Shown: piece by piece, positions 25,338 to 33,003 of the stretch
Position numbering within the stretch: position 1 is the stretch's first letter
Layout: every line of letters begins with the position of its first letter
DNA from: Arthrobacter sp. ISL-48
Lineage (GTDB): Bacteria; Actinomycetota; Actinomycetes; Actinomycetales; Micrococcaceae
Direction: 5' to 3'
Assembly: GCF_018613805.1 (NCBI RefSeq)
Contig: NZ_JAGGPL010000019.1
Span: 1 to 54,740, forward strand
Length of the DNA stretch: 54,740 bases
Translations under genes and position numbers: made by a program
The notes under the pieces: generated by a model
Told to the model about the DNA's origin: nothing
The model's database searches: none
Seen by the model: the letters and a program-made list of their open reading frames with translations, nothing else

Positions 25338-25559
25338 ATAAACATAGGACTGCAGGAAGACTCTGTCAAGGATTCTTTTAGTGCGGATCTTGGGGGTCCG
25401 GAGTTCTCGATCGTCATCGAATATTTCTGGGTTGTGTTCTGCGATCGGGCTCGGCATCCGTTTCTTGCTTCCTTAGTGCATGGCTGTACCACCTTGGAGC
25501 TGTCTTTAAGCACGCGCGGCTTGTTGACGATCATGGCCCCTACAGAAAGCACCAGGTAG
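25311..25559 (-). repeat. Duplicated block: MFS 3' end plus promoter/operator
   Basis: Read leftward, this block parallels 17384-17633 over about 250 bases. It has the last 30 or so MFS codons (GAMIVNKPRVLKDSSKVVQP versus GAMMVNKPRLLEDAFLVVQP), then a diverged spacer, then TTGACA-17-TATGTT and the tandem operators. The MFS stop codon is lost in this copy (TGA to GGA). The coding part is a relic; the promoter part drives the ABC importer. Confidence 0.8.
25341..25369 (-). promoter_or_regulatory. Promoter of the sugar ABC importer operon
   Basis: On the minus strand, TTGACA (25364-25369), a 17-base spacer and TATGTT (25341-25346) precede operator D. The -35, the -10 and the spacing match promoter C at 17575-17603. 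Confidence 0.8.
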
Positions 25560-25790
25560 GCAGCGAAGAGGACGGTGTGGAGAACGAGATCAACGAGCAG
25601 CTCTACCACACAGTTGAAGACGCACTGGCCACCGTTGAGGCACTCGGCGCGGGTGAGCACGGCCGCTACATCGCGGCCCTGACCTTCGGCAACGTCCACG
25701 GCGTGTACAAGCCCGGTGGCGTGAAGCTCCGCCCGAAAATCCACAAGGACGTCCAGGCCCAGGTGGGTGCGAAATCAATCCCGTGCGACC
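25556..25790 (+). pseudogene. Class II fructose-bisphosphate aldolase fragment
   Basis: The frame GSEEDGVENEINEQLY, VEALGAGEHGRYIAALTFGN and VHGVYKPGGVKLRP matches the internal conserved part of FbaA-type aldolases (usual motif FGNVHGVYKPGNVKLRP). Both ends are missing: it begins abruptly where the MFS duplicate ends (about 25558) and turns to unrelated sequence after GAK. It is a non-functional scrap of a housekeeping-type gene and marks a recombination junction. Confidence 0.8.
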
Positions 25791-25954
25791 CAAGCCGGGC
25801 GACATGGAAGAAGTTTTACAGGCTCCGACGACGGCAGGAGATGGCATACTAACGTAGCCGAATGGCCTCGTCTGAAATGGCCAAAGTAGAAGACGCCTGC
25901 TTGTGGCAGGCGATGATGTTACGGGTCGCCCATTCCACGAAAAGGAGCAGAACC

Positions 25955-26949
25955 ATGCCTGAGACGATGCGCGCAATCCGGCTCACGGGCCCCGTCGACA
26001 TCGACGGCCTCATCGCCAGTGACGTCCCGATCCCAGAAGTGCGCCCGCGATGGGTGCGTGTTCACGTGATGGCGTTTGGGGTCAACGAGTCCGAGGTGAC
26101 GAGCCGCAAGGGTGAATCCGGTCCCGACTTCTCCTTGCCCCGGATCTTGGGCATCGAAGCCGTCGGTGTCGTGGACGCCATCGGCGTCGGCGTCCACCTC
26201 GCTCGCGGGCAGAAAGTCGCCACCCTGATGGGTGGTCTCGGCCGAACCATCGACGGCAGCTACGCCGAGTACACCGTCGTCGACGCAGCGAACGTGATCC
26301 CGTTCGACACGGACCTGGGATGGGATGTCATCGGCGCGTTTCCAGAGATGCTGCAAACCGCGCACGGGGCGATCACCACCGGGCTGCGGCTGGCGGCCGG
26401 ACAGCGCATCCTCATCCACGGTGGCACCTCCACCGTAGGGCTCACCGCGATCGCGATCGCCCACCAGCTGGGTGCAACGGTCATCGCGACCACCCGCGCT
26501 CCGGCTAGCATCGATTTGTTGAAGCGCGTCGGCGCCGACTACGCCCTGATCGACGACGAGGGACTTTCGGAAACGGTGGCCGAGATTGCTCCGACGGGAG
26601 TCGTGGGGTTCTCGAGTTCGTTAGCGCCCGCTCTCTGCCTGCAATGCTTGCCCTCGTCCGCACGGGTGGGACAGTGTGTTTTATCGGCTCTCTCGCCGAC
26701 GAGTGGACTATTGCGCAGTTCTCCCCGTTCGAGATTCCCAACGGTGTCCACCTCACCAGCTACGCAGGCCGCGCCTCGGACCTCCCCGCAGACGCACTCG
26801 CCCGCTACCTCGCGGCGATCGAAGCCGGGACCCTGGAGATCGTCATCGCGGGCGTGTATTCGGGACTCGACGACGTGGCAAGTGCCCATCGGGCCTTCGA
26901 GGGCGAACGGCGACCTGGGAAGAATGTCGTCGTTCTCGCCGCCACCTGA
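25955..26949 (+). pseudogene. Zinc-independent alcohol dehydrogenase/quinone reductase-like gene, frameshifted
   Basis: The start MPETMRAIRLTGPVDIDGLI follows AAAGGAG. The N-terminal 215 residues show ILGIEAVGVVDAIG, the GroES-like domain end and the nucleotide motif ILIHGGTSTVGLTAIAIA. The frame then breaks at about 26600-26607 (GTCGTGGGGTT). The correct continuation, VLEFVSARSLPAMLALVRTG and on to GKNVVVLAAT, lies in another frame and ends at 26949, so one base is missing. The whole would be about 331 residues, normal for QOR-like MDR enzymes, which reduce quinones or enones with NADPH. A recent mutation or a base-call error would explain it. Confidence 0.8.
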
Positions 26950-27029
26950 GTAGGTGAACCCCGATCCCGCACTCTTCCATCAAATGGGGGAAGGGTACGG
27001 GATCGCTTTCGTCCCGGAGCAGGTTCTGG

Positions 27030-27389
27030 TCAGGCCTTCTCGATGGTCATGGTGAAGGGATCACCGGCGGCCGCGATCAGGTCCAGGCCAGTGGTGATGG
27101 TGCCCAAGTGAACGATGCCCGGCTCCGGGATCGAGAGATCCCCGGTGTCGGCGTAGAAGAAGACGATGTCCTGGCTCGGGGCCCAGTAGGCGATCTGGCC
27201 GACGGTGTACGCCTCGACGGTGTCGGCGACGTTCGCGAGGGCCTCGGGCAAGGGGCCCATCTTCTCGCGCTCGAAGAGGTCTCCCATAGTAAGTGTGAGC
27301 GGGAGGACGCTGGAGAGTTCTCGGCCAGCGGGCGAGTCGATGATCTCGCCCGTCGCTTCGCCGTTGGGAAGGGTGATGCGGATGTTCAC
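27030..27389 (-). CDS. Cyclophilin-like fold protein
   Basis: GTG 27387-27389 follows GGAG by seven bases and encodes 119 residues beginning VNIRITLPNGEATGEI. The pattern SPAGRELSSVLPLTLTMGDL, then VGQIAYWAPSQDIVFFYAD and GIVHLGTITTGLDLI, matches the small bacterial cyclophilin-like domain family, often found beside aldo/keto reductases and flavin or quinone reductases. Its biochemical role is unknown. It lies 105 bases from aldo/keto reductase 1 on the same strand and may be co-transcribed with it. Confidence 0.75.
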   Translation of the reverse strand: MNIRITLPNGEATGEIIDSPAGRELSSVLPLTLTMGDLFEREKMGPLPEALANVADTVEAYTVGQIAYWAPSQDIVFFYADTGDLSIPEPGIVHLGTITTGLDLIAAAGDPFTMTIEKA

Positions 27390-27494
27390 GGTGGTACTCC
27401 ATTGTCGGGTGTTCGTTGATGTCGGCGAAATTATCGTCAGCTGAGGATTCGCGGCGATGGAGCGTGCCTGTCGTTTCTGCGCCTCGTCAGCTGG

Positions 27495-28457
27495 TTACTG
27501 CCATTCGGCGGTCATGCCGACGGGGAACCGGGAGCCGAAGCCACCGGTGGGGAGGATTTCCTTTACACGGTCGAGATCTGCCGGAGTGAGGGGGAGGTCG
27601 GCGGCGCCGATGTTCTCCTGGACGCGCGTGGCGCTGCGGGTGCCGGGGATCGGGACGATGTGCTCGCCCTGCGCGAGCAGCCAGGCGAGGGCGAGCTGCG
27701 CGACGGTCGCGCCCTTGGAGGCGGCCAGGTCGCTGAGCTGGCGGGTGGCGTCGAGGTTCTTCTCGAAGTTGCCGGGCTGCCAGCGGGCTGCGGTGTGGCG
27801 CATGTCGCTCTCGTCGTACTCGGCTCCCGGCTTCGCGGTGCCGGTGAGGAAACCGCGCCCGAGCGGCGAGTAGGGGACGAAGCCGATGCCGAGCTCGTCA
27901 AGGACCGGGAACAGGGCCTCGACTTCGCGATCGAAGAGGGAGTACTCGGTCTGCAGGACCGAGACCGGCTGCACCGCGTGCGCGCGGCGCATCGTGTCGG
28001 AGCCGGCTTCGCTCAGGCCGAAGTACTTCACCTTGCCGGCGTCGATGAACTCCTTCACGGTCCCGGCGACCTCCTCGATGGGGACGTTGGGGTCGGGGCG
28101 GTGCTGGTAGAGGACGTCGATGTGATCCATGCCGAGGTAGCGGAGGCTGTTCTCGACGACTTCGCGGATGTGCTCGGGGCGGCTGTCGAGGCCGAATTCG
28201 GGTGTGAATCCGAACTTGGTGGCGATGACCACGTCGTCGCGGAAGCTCTTGACGGCGCGGCCGACGATCTTCTCGTTCTCGCCCCAGCCATACATCTCGG
28301 CGGTGTCGAAGAACGTTACGCCTAGCTCGTACGCCTTCTGGATCGCAGCGATGCCCTCGTGCTCCTCGCCGGGTCCGTAGAACGAGGAGATCCCCATGGA
28401 GCCGTAGCCGAGGGCGGAGGTCGTGAGGCCTTGCTGGCCGAGTGTGCGTGTCTTCAT
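27495..28457 (-). CDS. Aldo/keto reductase 1
   Basis: This 320-residue protein has the catalytic tetrad of the AKR superfamily in FFDTAEMYGWGENE (Asp and Tyr), VVIATKFGF (Lys) and DVLYQHRPDP (His). The cofactor segment LLAQGEHIVPIPGTRSATRVQENI lies near the C-terminus. It resembles the AKR13/YakC group, which reduces aldehydes and ketones with NADPH. A palindromic TetR-type operator (28537-28549) lies upstream. It is 62 percent or so alike in motif layout to aldo/keto reductase 2 by eye; that figure is an impression, not an alignment. Confidence 0.9.
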   Translation of the reverse strand: MKTRTLGQQGLTTSALGYGSMGISSFYGPGEEHEGIAAIQKAYELGVTFFDTAEMYGWGENEKIVGRAVKSFRDDVVIATKFGFTPEFGLDSRPEHIREVVENSLRYLGMDHIDVLYQHRPDPNVPIEEVAGTVKEFIDAGKVKYFGLSEAGSDTMRRAHAVQPVSVLQTEYSLFDREVEALFPVLDELGIGFVPYSPLGRGFLTGTAKPGAEYDESDMRHTAARWQPGNFEKNLDATRQLSDLAASKGATVAQLALAWLLAQGEHIVPIPGTRSATRVQENIGAADLPLTPADLDRVKEILPTGGFGSRFPVGMTAEWQ

Positions 28458-28536
28458 GGTGTGTCTTTCTTCTCTGTAGTGATGCGTAGCGCGACCAGGT
28501 CATTTGGGGCGCCGTGTGGCAGTCTAAGTCTGGAAC

Positions 28537-28549
28537 GTCAGAGTCTGAC
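28537..28549. promoter_or_regulatory. Palindromic operator, copy 2 (TetR-type)
   Basis: GTCAGAGTCTGAC is a perfect palindrome around G and matches the core of the longer site at 29635-29651. It lies 80 bases upstream of aldo/keto reductase 1, so the TetR regulator probably controls that gene too. Confidence 0.75.
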
Positions 28550-28664
28550 AGAATATTCCTGGTGCTTGGGCCCGGCAGATAGTGAGAGGCTTGTTGGGAA
28601 AAGCCGTGCCAGGCGGGGTGTTCGTGGCGCGGGGTTCTGCTGTCGTGACCCACGAGGTTCAGCG

Positions 28665-29591
28665 TTAGACGTGGGCTCCGCGGGGTGCGATCCCCTCGAT
28701 CTGGGCGAGGTCGCCGGGTGTCAGGGTGAGCTCGGCGGCCGCCGAGTTTTCGGTCACGCGCTCCGGGTTTCGGGAGCCGGGGATGGGGACAATGTAGGGC
28801 TTGCGGGCGAGCAGCCAGGCGAGGGACAGTTGCGACAAGGTCACTCCCCGCTTGTCCGCGAGAACCTGCAGCTCGTCGGCGATCGCGAGGTTCGCTTTGA
28901 AGTTGCCGGGTGCCCACCAGGGGTTGTTGCGGCGGAAGTCACCGGCCGGGTAGCCCTCGAGGGGTTTCACGGCACCGGTGAGAAACCCTCTAGCCAGTGG
29001 GCGGTAGGCGATTAGGCCGATCCCGAGATCCTCAAGCACGGCAAATTGCCTCTCGGACTGGCGGTCGAAGATCGAGTAAGAGGCCTGCACGACGCTGATC
29101 GGGTGGACGGCGTGGGCCTTCCGGATGTTCTCGGCACTGGTGTTGGACAGGCCCAGGTACTTGACCTTCCCGGCGTCCACGAACTCCGCCATCAGTCCCA
29201 CGATGTCCTCGATGGGAACTGCTGGGTCGTGGATGTGCTGGTAGAGCACGTCGATGGTATCGACGCCGAGGCGTCGGAGGCTGTTGTCCACGACGTCCCG
29301 CACATGGTCCAGGCGCGAGTTCGGGGTGAATGCGGGCGTGAATCCGAATTTCGTCGCGATCGTCACATCGTCGCGGATCGGGGCGAGGGCTTCGCCGAGC
29401 ACCCGCTCACTCTTGCCCCAGCCGTAGAGCTCGGCGGTATCGAAATGTGTGACGCCGGCTTCGTGAGCGCGGCGTATCGCAGAGATCGACGCTGCGTCGT
29501 AGTCCGCGTCGTTCCCGAGGGCAGTATCCATCGCGCCATAGCCGATGGCGGAGGTGGCCAGCCCTTGCTGGCCGAGGGGGCGTATCTTCAT
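28665..29591 (-). CDS. Aldo/keto reductase 2
   Basis: This 308-residue protein starts at 29591 after AAAGGA. Tetrad residues lie in HFDTAELYGWGKSE (Asp, Tyr), VTIATKFGF (Lys) and DVLYQHIHDP (His). ARKPYIVPIPGSRNPERVTEN is the cofactor-binding stretch. It is clearly a paralogue of aldo/keto reductase 1. It is divergent from the tetR gene, with the operator between them, and is a direct target candidate. Confidence 0.9.
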   Translation of the reverse strand: MKIRPLGQQGLATSAIGYGAMDTALGNDADYDAASISAIRRAHEAGVTHFDTAELYGWGKSERVLGEALAPIRDDVTIATKFGFTPAFTPNSRLDHVRDVVDNSLRRLGVDTIDVLYQHIHDPAVPIEDIVGLMAEFVDAGKVKYLGLSNTSAENIRKAHAVHPISVVQASYSIFDRQSERQFAVLEDLGIGLIAYRPLARGFLTGAVKPLEGYPAGDFRRNNPWWAPGNFKANLAIADELQVLADKRGVTLSQLSLAWLLARKPYIVPIPGSRNPERVTENSAAAELTLTPGDLAQIEGIAPRGAHV

Positions 29592-29634
29592 GTGAAATCC
29601 TTTCGCGAGGCAGGTAAGTCATACTATGCCATAA

Positions 29635-29651
29635 GTGTCAGAGTCTGACAC
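29635..29651. promoter_or_regulatory. Palindromic operator, copy 1 (TetR-type)
   Basis: GTGTCAGAGTCTGACAC is a perfect 17-base palindrome in the 84-base gap between aldo/keto reductase 2 and tetR. A further half-site, TGTCAGA, follows at about 29656. The same core recurs at 28537-28549. Confidence 0.82.
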
Positions 29652-29675
29652 GTTTGTCAGATGTAGAATGTCTCC

Positions 29676-30266
29676 ATGAGCCATCAAGACGCCCCACGTG
29701 GAGGACTCCGCGCCGTCATTCGCGACGTGGTCAGGCAACGGCTTTCCGATGTGGCGGTCGACCTTTTCGCCGAGCGTGGTTTCGAGGGGGTGACCGTCGA
29801 GCAGGTCGCAGCAGCTGCCGGTGTGTCCGCGAGGAGTGTGCACCGGTACTTCCCCGCGAAAGAGGACATGGTCGTTGGTACCCTCGCCGATTACGGGGAG
29901 CGTGTGGCCGAAGCGTTCGCAGCCCGAACGACTGACGAGCGCGCCATCGAGTCGCTGTATGCCGCGTACGCCACGATGCTCGGCACCCGCGAGCAGACGG
30001 ACCGTGACAAGATCGCGATCCGGCTGCTCTCGAGCACACCCTCACTCCGCGCGCGCAACTTCGAGAAGCACCTGCAGTGGGCCGAAATCCTGACCCCCGT
30101 TGTCGCTCAGCGGCTCGACGGTGACCACGCTCTCCTACGAGCGAAGGTCATCGTCCAGGCCAGCCTCTGCGCCTTTGACGTCGCCCTGGCAACCTGGGCC
30201 GAGACCGACGAGATGCAGGGCCTGCAGGAGATCCTCAGCACCACCTTTGGGGCGCTCGAGCCCTAA
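29676..30266 (+). CDS. TetR-family transcriptional regulator
   Basis: This 196-residue protein has a TetR helix-turn-helix at about residues 34-63 (VTVEQVAAAAGVSARSVHRY followed by FPAKEDMVVG) and a mostly helical C-terminal effector domain. The ribosome site is poor. It is divergent from the aldo/keto reductases and probably represses them and itself through the GTGTCAGAGTCTGACAC sites, released by an electrophile or a carbonyl compound. The effector is not known. Confidence 0.9.
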   Translation: MSHQDAPRGGLRAVIRDVVRQRLSDVAVDLFAERGFEGVTVEQVAAAAGVSARSVHRYFPAKEDMVVGTLADYGERVAEAFAARTTDERAIESLYAAYATMLGTREQTDRDKIAIRLLSSTPSLRARNFEKHLQWAEILTPVVAQRLDGDHALLRAKVIVQASLCAFDVALATWAETDEMQGLQEILSTTFGALEP

Positions 30267-30405
30267 TCCGCAGCCCTGCGACTCCCGGCAGGGGCGTGAC
30301 GCTTCGACGCCATGGCGACACGACTCGATCCCCTCCGGTGCACTGACATAGCCGAGGGACGCTAGTAAATGAGGCTCCTCACCATCCGCACTGAAACCGG
30401 AACCC
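30267..30405. other. Spacer after tetR
   Basis: No gene is seen in these 139 bases between tetR and the IS256 relic. Confidence 0.3.
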
Positions 30406-30600
30406 AAGCCCGCCAGGGCCAACCAAGCTCACTCCCTGTTCCTTGGCCTGCGGGAGCAGCTGCTCCGCAAGCTCCTTCTGATCGATGATTTCTCCCGTCA
30501 CAGGATCGATCATCACCCCTGTCATCTCGGCCGTGGATTCTGACACGGCCGTCTCCTTCGGATCAGGCCAGACCCCACACACCGTTATGCAGAGAGTTCC
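30406..30600 (-). pseudogene. IS256-family relic (left end and transposase N-terminus)
   Basis: Read leftward from 30600, an end GGAACTCTCTGCATAACGGT followed by GTGTGTGGGG resembles the terminal repeat of the intact element at 3686. It is followed by the transposase start VSESTAEMTGVMIDPVTGEI and QLLPQAKEQGVSLVGPGGL, nearly the same as in the intact copy. Homology ends abruptly after GPGGL at about 30406. It is a deletion remnant of a related but distinct copy. Confidence 0.88.
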
Positions 30601-30816
30601 ACCGGACGCGTCATCCGCCGGTGTGGGTGGCGGATGGGTTACACCACGCTGAGCAAGGAGGCGCCAATAGGCGGTGCCGGTGGTCCGTGACAGGCCCTGG
30701 GGTGGCGGCCGGAATCCGGGTTCTTGGCTGCCAGACTGTCACGGACACCCATTGACCGCGGCGGGGGCCGATCATGACGCCCAAGCCCTGCCCGGTTCGC
30801 GGTCCCATGGTGGCTG
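30601..30816. other. Spacer between IS256 relic and sigma gene
   Basis: About 215 bases with no recognised gene. An inverted repeat, GTCCGTGACAG (30683-30693) and CTGTCACGGAC (30736-30746), is present. It could be the scar of another small mobile element or a structured RNA. Confidence 0.35.
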
Positions 30817-31638
30817 TTACAAGGCGCCCATGGCGGCGTAGGTCTCGCGGAGCCGGGCCAGGGCGCGGGTGCAGTGGGGGCATTTGTCCAGGTGTTCGTA
30901 GAGTTTGGTCCGTTCCCGGTGCGATGCCGTTTGCAGTACCTCCCGTGCCAGGAGTTTGCCGAGCGGGACACAGTCATCCTGCGCTGGTTCGTCCAGGCTG
31001 AGGGTCAGGTACGCTTCCCGGAGCCCGCGCCGTGCCCGGCCGGCCAGCGCTGATACGGCGTTCGGCCTCATCCCGAGGATGGGTGCTGCCTCCGCGGGTT
31101 TGAGTCCCTGGACATCGAGGAGTTCCAGGCCGTGCCGCCACCGGGAGGGCAGGGCGGTGAACGCGCGGGCTGCCAGTTCGTGCTCGCCGGACTCTTCCAC
31201 GAAGGTGTACCCGGCCCCCCGGTCCGGGAGGTCCCCGACCTGGCGTACTTTGTTGGTGGTGTTCCAGTGACCAACGGCGCTGGTACGAATCACCCGGTAC
31301 AAGTACGGGCGGAACGGCCCTACCGGGCCCTTCCCGGCACGGATCGCCGCAAGGATCTTCAGGAAGGACCGCGAGACCAGGTCATCGGCATCAGCGTGGT
31401 GCCGCACCAGCGAATACGCGAACGCCAGACCACCATCCCGGTGCTCTTCAAAGAGCTCCGCGAAACCCTCGGGAACCTCACCACGGGGCCGATCTCCGTG
31501 TCCGGCTGGGACGGCAGTACCCGCGGCTCCGCGCCGCACACGTTCGGGCGGGGATGCTGTGGAGGTTTGCGCCCCGCAGGCGAGCATGGGAGTGGCCGCA
31601 AATCCGGTGGCTTCAGGTTCAGCGTGGATGCTTTCCAT
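30817..31638 (-). CDS. ECF-type sigma factor with C-terminal zinc-finger motif
   Basis: This 273-residue protein has a low-complexity N-terminal 55 residues. Sigma region 2 follows (FEEHRDGGLAFAYSLVRHHA, ADDLVSRSFLKILAAI), then region 4 (LPSRWRHGLELLDVQGLKPA, EAAPILGMRPNAVSALAGRA). A C-terminal tail carries EHLDKCPHC at about 248-256, the H-x3-C-x2-C zinc motif of anti-sigma factors. Some actinobacterial ECF groups have such fused anti-sigma domains. Here the tail stops soon after the motif, without a membrane segment, so it may be a cytoplasmic redox or metal sensor, or a shortened version. Later internal starts are possible. A small frameshifted gene lies upstream. Confidence 0.8.
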   Translation of the reverse strand: MESIHAEPEATGFAATPMLACGAQTSTASPPERVRRGAAGTAVPAGHGDRPRGEVPEGFAELFEEHRDGGLAFAYSLVRHHADADDLVSRSFLKILAAIRAGKGPVGPFRPYLYRVIRTSAVGHWNTTNKVRQVGDLPDRGAGYTFVEESGEHELAARAFTALPSRWRHGLELLDVQGLKPAEAAPILGMRPNAVSALAGRARRGLREAYLTLSLDEPAQDDCVPLGKLLAREVLQTASHRERTKLYEHLDKCPHCTRALARLRETYAAMGAL

Positions 31639-31655
31639 CGGGTCGATGTCCCGGT

Positions 31656-31843
31656 TTAGTTGTAATGCTGCCGGATGAGCCCAAAGGGCACTGCCGGGTG
31701 TGCCCGGACGATGTAGCGGCCAGCGCCGGTTCGGGTGATCATGATCCCGGTCTCGTGGCGGGTGGCCGCGGCTTTACAGTCTCAACTGCGTCCTTCAGGG
31801 CATGGTCTACCTGTGAGGCGTTGTCAATGCTGACGTCAACCAT
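31656..31843 (-). pseudogene. Small hypothetical gene with a frameshift, upstream of sigma
   Basis: The frame MVDVSIDNASQVDHALKDAV from 31843 continues as KAAATRHETGIMITRTGAGR and YIVRAHPAVPFGLIRQHYN in a second frame, ending with TAA at 31656-31658. The join needs one extra base near 31775. Joined, it is a plausible 62-residue cytoplasmic protein. It is recognised only as a possible conserved small protein and no function is known. It lies 17 bases before the sigma gene start and could be its operon partner. Confidence 0.4.
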
Positions 31844-32159
31844 TCCCGGTGAGGGATATGTTTGTGTCGGGTCACCGTAACTGCCATTCGGTAGTCGCCG
31901 GGCGTCGTCACCAACCTCGGCGTCACGCACGGCGTCACGCATCTCGGAGTTTGGCCGTCGTTCTGGCCTCAGCCAGCTCTTTCCTGGTTTGCCTTTGCCC
32001 GGTCGCCATTCTGGGATGTCGTTGCCGTAGCGGACTAGTCGCCATGCGGAGTGCGATAGGACAACGTGGCAGATTCTTGCTCGATCAGGTACTGATGACC
32101 TCCAGCCCCGTGCGGGCGCCCGAGTCGACGAATGGGGCAGCGAAATGGGCAAAAGAAGG
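31844..32159. other. Spacer left of the island repeat
   Basis: About 315 bases have no convincing gene. Leftward open frames here lack recognisable domains and seem to be by-products of GC-rich sequence. It is the outside flank of the left direct repeat. Confidence 0.35.
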
Positions 32160-32178
32160 GTGTGCACAATGTGCACAC
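32160..32178. repeat. 19-bp palindrome in the left repeat
   Basis: GTGTGCACAATGTGCACAC is a perfect palindrome centred on A32169. The matching place in the right repeat (49249-49263) is also palindromic but with compensating changes, so the symmetry itself appears to be kept. Confidence 0.7.
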
Positions 32179-32271
32179 CTTGGGCTTCGGATCGGGTCGT
32201 ATATCGGTCGGACTGGGCCGGATTGGGGATGTTTGCGGGAGTTCCCAGCGTTGGCGGGGGCCGGAGTCCGG

Positions 32272-32291
32272 TTCGAGTCCCACCTCGGGCA
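32272..32291 (+). other. tRNA 3'-end fragment, left (putative att site)
   Basis: TTCGAGTCCCACCTCGGGCA has a T-loop (TTCGAGT), the 3' half of a T-stem (CCCAC) and a 3' acceptor strand (CTCGGGC plus A). The sequence before it does not pair with the T-stem and no 5' acceptor strand (GCCCGAG) is found in the 90 bases upstream, so the tRNA is not complete. Actinobacterial tRNA-Leu genes have this kind of 3' end; the isotype is a guess. Integrases often use exactly this part of a tRNA gene as attachment site. Confidence 0.65.
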
Positions 32292-32350
32292 TGTGTTTTC
32301 CCTGTTCAGGGGCTTGTGGGCCTCTGAGTGTGCACAAATGTTCACGTATG

Positions 32351-32371
32351 GGCCCCTTCGGGGGCCTTTTT
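32351..32371 (+). terminator. Rho-independent terminator in the left repeat
   Basis: GGCCCC (32351-32356), a TTCG tetraloop and GGGGCC (32361-32366) are followed by TTTTT. This is a textbook intrinsic terminator, as expected after a tRNA gene. Confidence 0.85.
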
Positions 32372-33003
32372 GGTCGCAGATACCTCCTTCCTGAAGTGCG
32401 GCGGGCGGCTTCGGGCCTAGTTGCTCTTCATGGTTTTCGCAGGCCTCCACGACATAAACGTTGTGGATTTGGAGCGGCATGTCCAGTGGTACCGGTTACG
32501 TGGCTGGTTCTTCATATACATTCATTGCCTGTGTGTTGGATGACTACATGACGGGAATGGTGAGACGCCGACGTGGCCTCAGCGGAGGGGCGGTGCCGTG
32601 TCCGTGTGCCGGCGCGAGCACGAGCGCGCGACCCCGAAGCTCCGCCGCAAGCCGATAAGAACCCTCTTGTCGTTCTTTCCGCGCCATTGTGACGGGGTCT
32701 GGCTGATCAGTCGCACGCGCCTCGACATTACATCAGTGCTGGGACGTCCACCCTCGCCCGAAACGTTGCGGACCGAACTTACCTGAGACTGACCACGGGA
32801 AGCACCGCAAGTTGCGCGTGCGAGGCGGCGGCCGGCGCCGCCGAAGACACCACACACGATGGACCGTATGGAAACCGTGAGAACAGATTGGTGAAGGGCG
32901 TTTAAACCTGCTTATGTTGGCATCAACTGATGGACCGCCAGATTCCTGGCAGCGTCATTTGAGAGTCTGCTGGCTCGGTCTGAGATCACTGAAAGGAGGA
33001 ATC
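32372..33003. other. Non-coding stretch between left repeat and integrase relic
   Basis: About 630 bases contain only short, unrecognised open frames on both strands. A good ribosome site (GAAAGGAGG) at 32993-33001 directly precedes the integrase relic, so the right part probably carries the old integrase promoter. Confidence 0.35.

Larger units (their letters stand above)
32160..32371 (+). repeat. Left copy of the ~0.2-kb island-flanking direct repeat
   Basis: This block parallels 49249-49460. Shared parts in order are a palindrome, GGCTTCGGATCGGGTCGTA, a diverged middle, TTCGAGTCCCACCTCGGGCA, GTGTTTTCCCTGTTCAGGGG, GCTTGTGGGCCTCTGAGTGT, and a hairpin terminator. Similarity by eye is about 80 percent overall and near-perfect in the right half. 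The two copies lie 17.1 kb apart in the same orientation. Confidence 0.82.

Noticed and set aside
31739..32176. A 145-residue leftward frame as one protein
   Set aside because: Only its last part, from 31843, looks coded, and that continues in another frame; the rest overlaps the island repeat.
32240..32295. A complete tRNA gene
   Set aside because: Only the T-loop and 3' acceptor strand are present; the 5' T-stem, anticodon arm and 5' acceptor strand cannot be found upstream.
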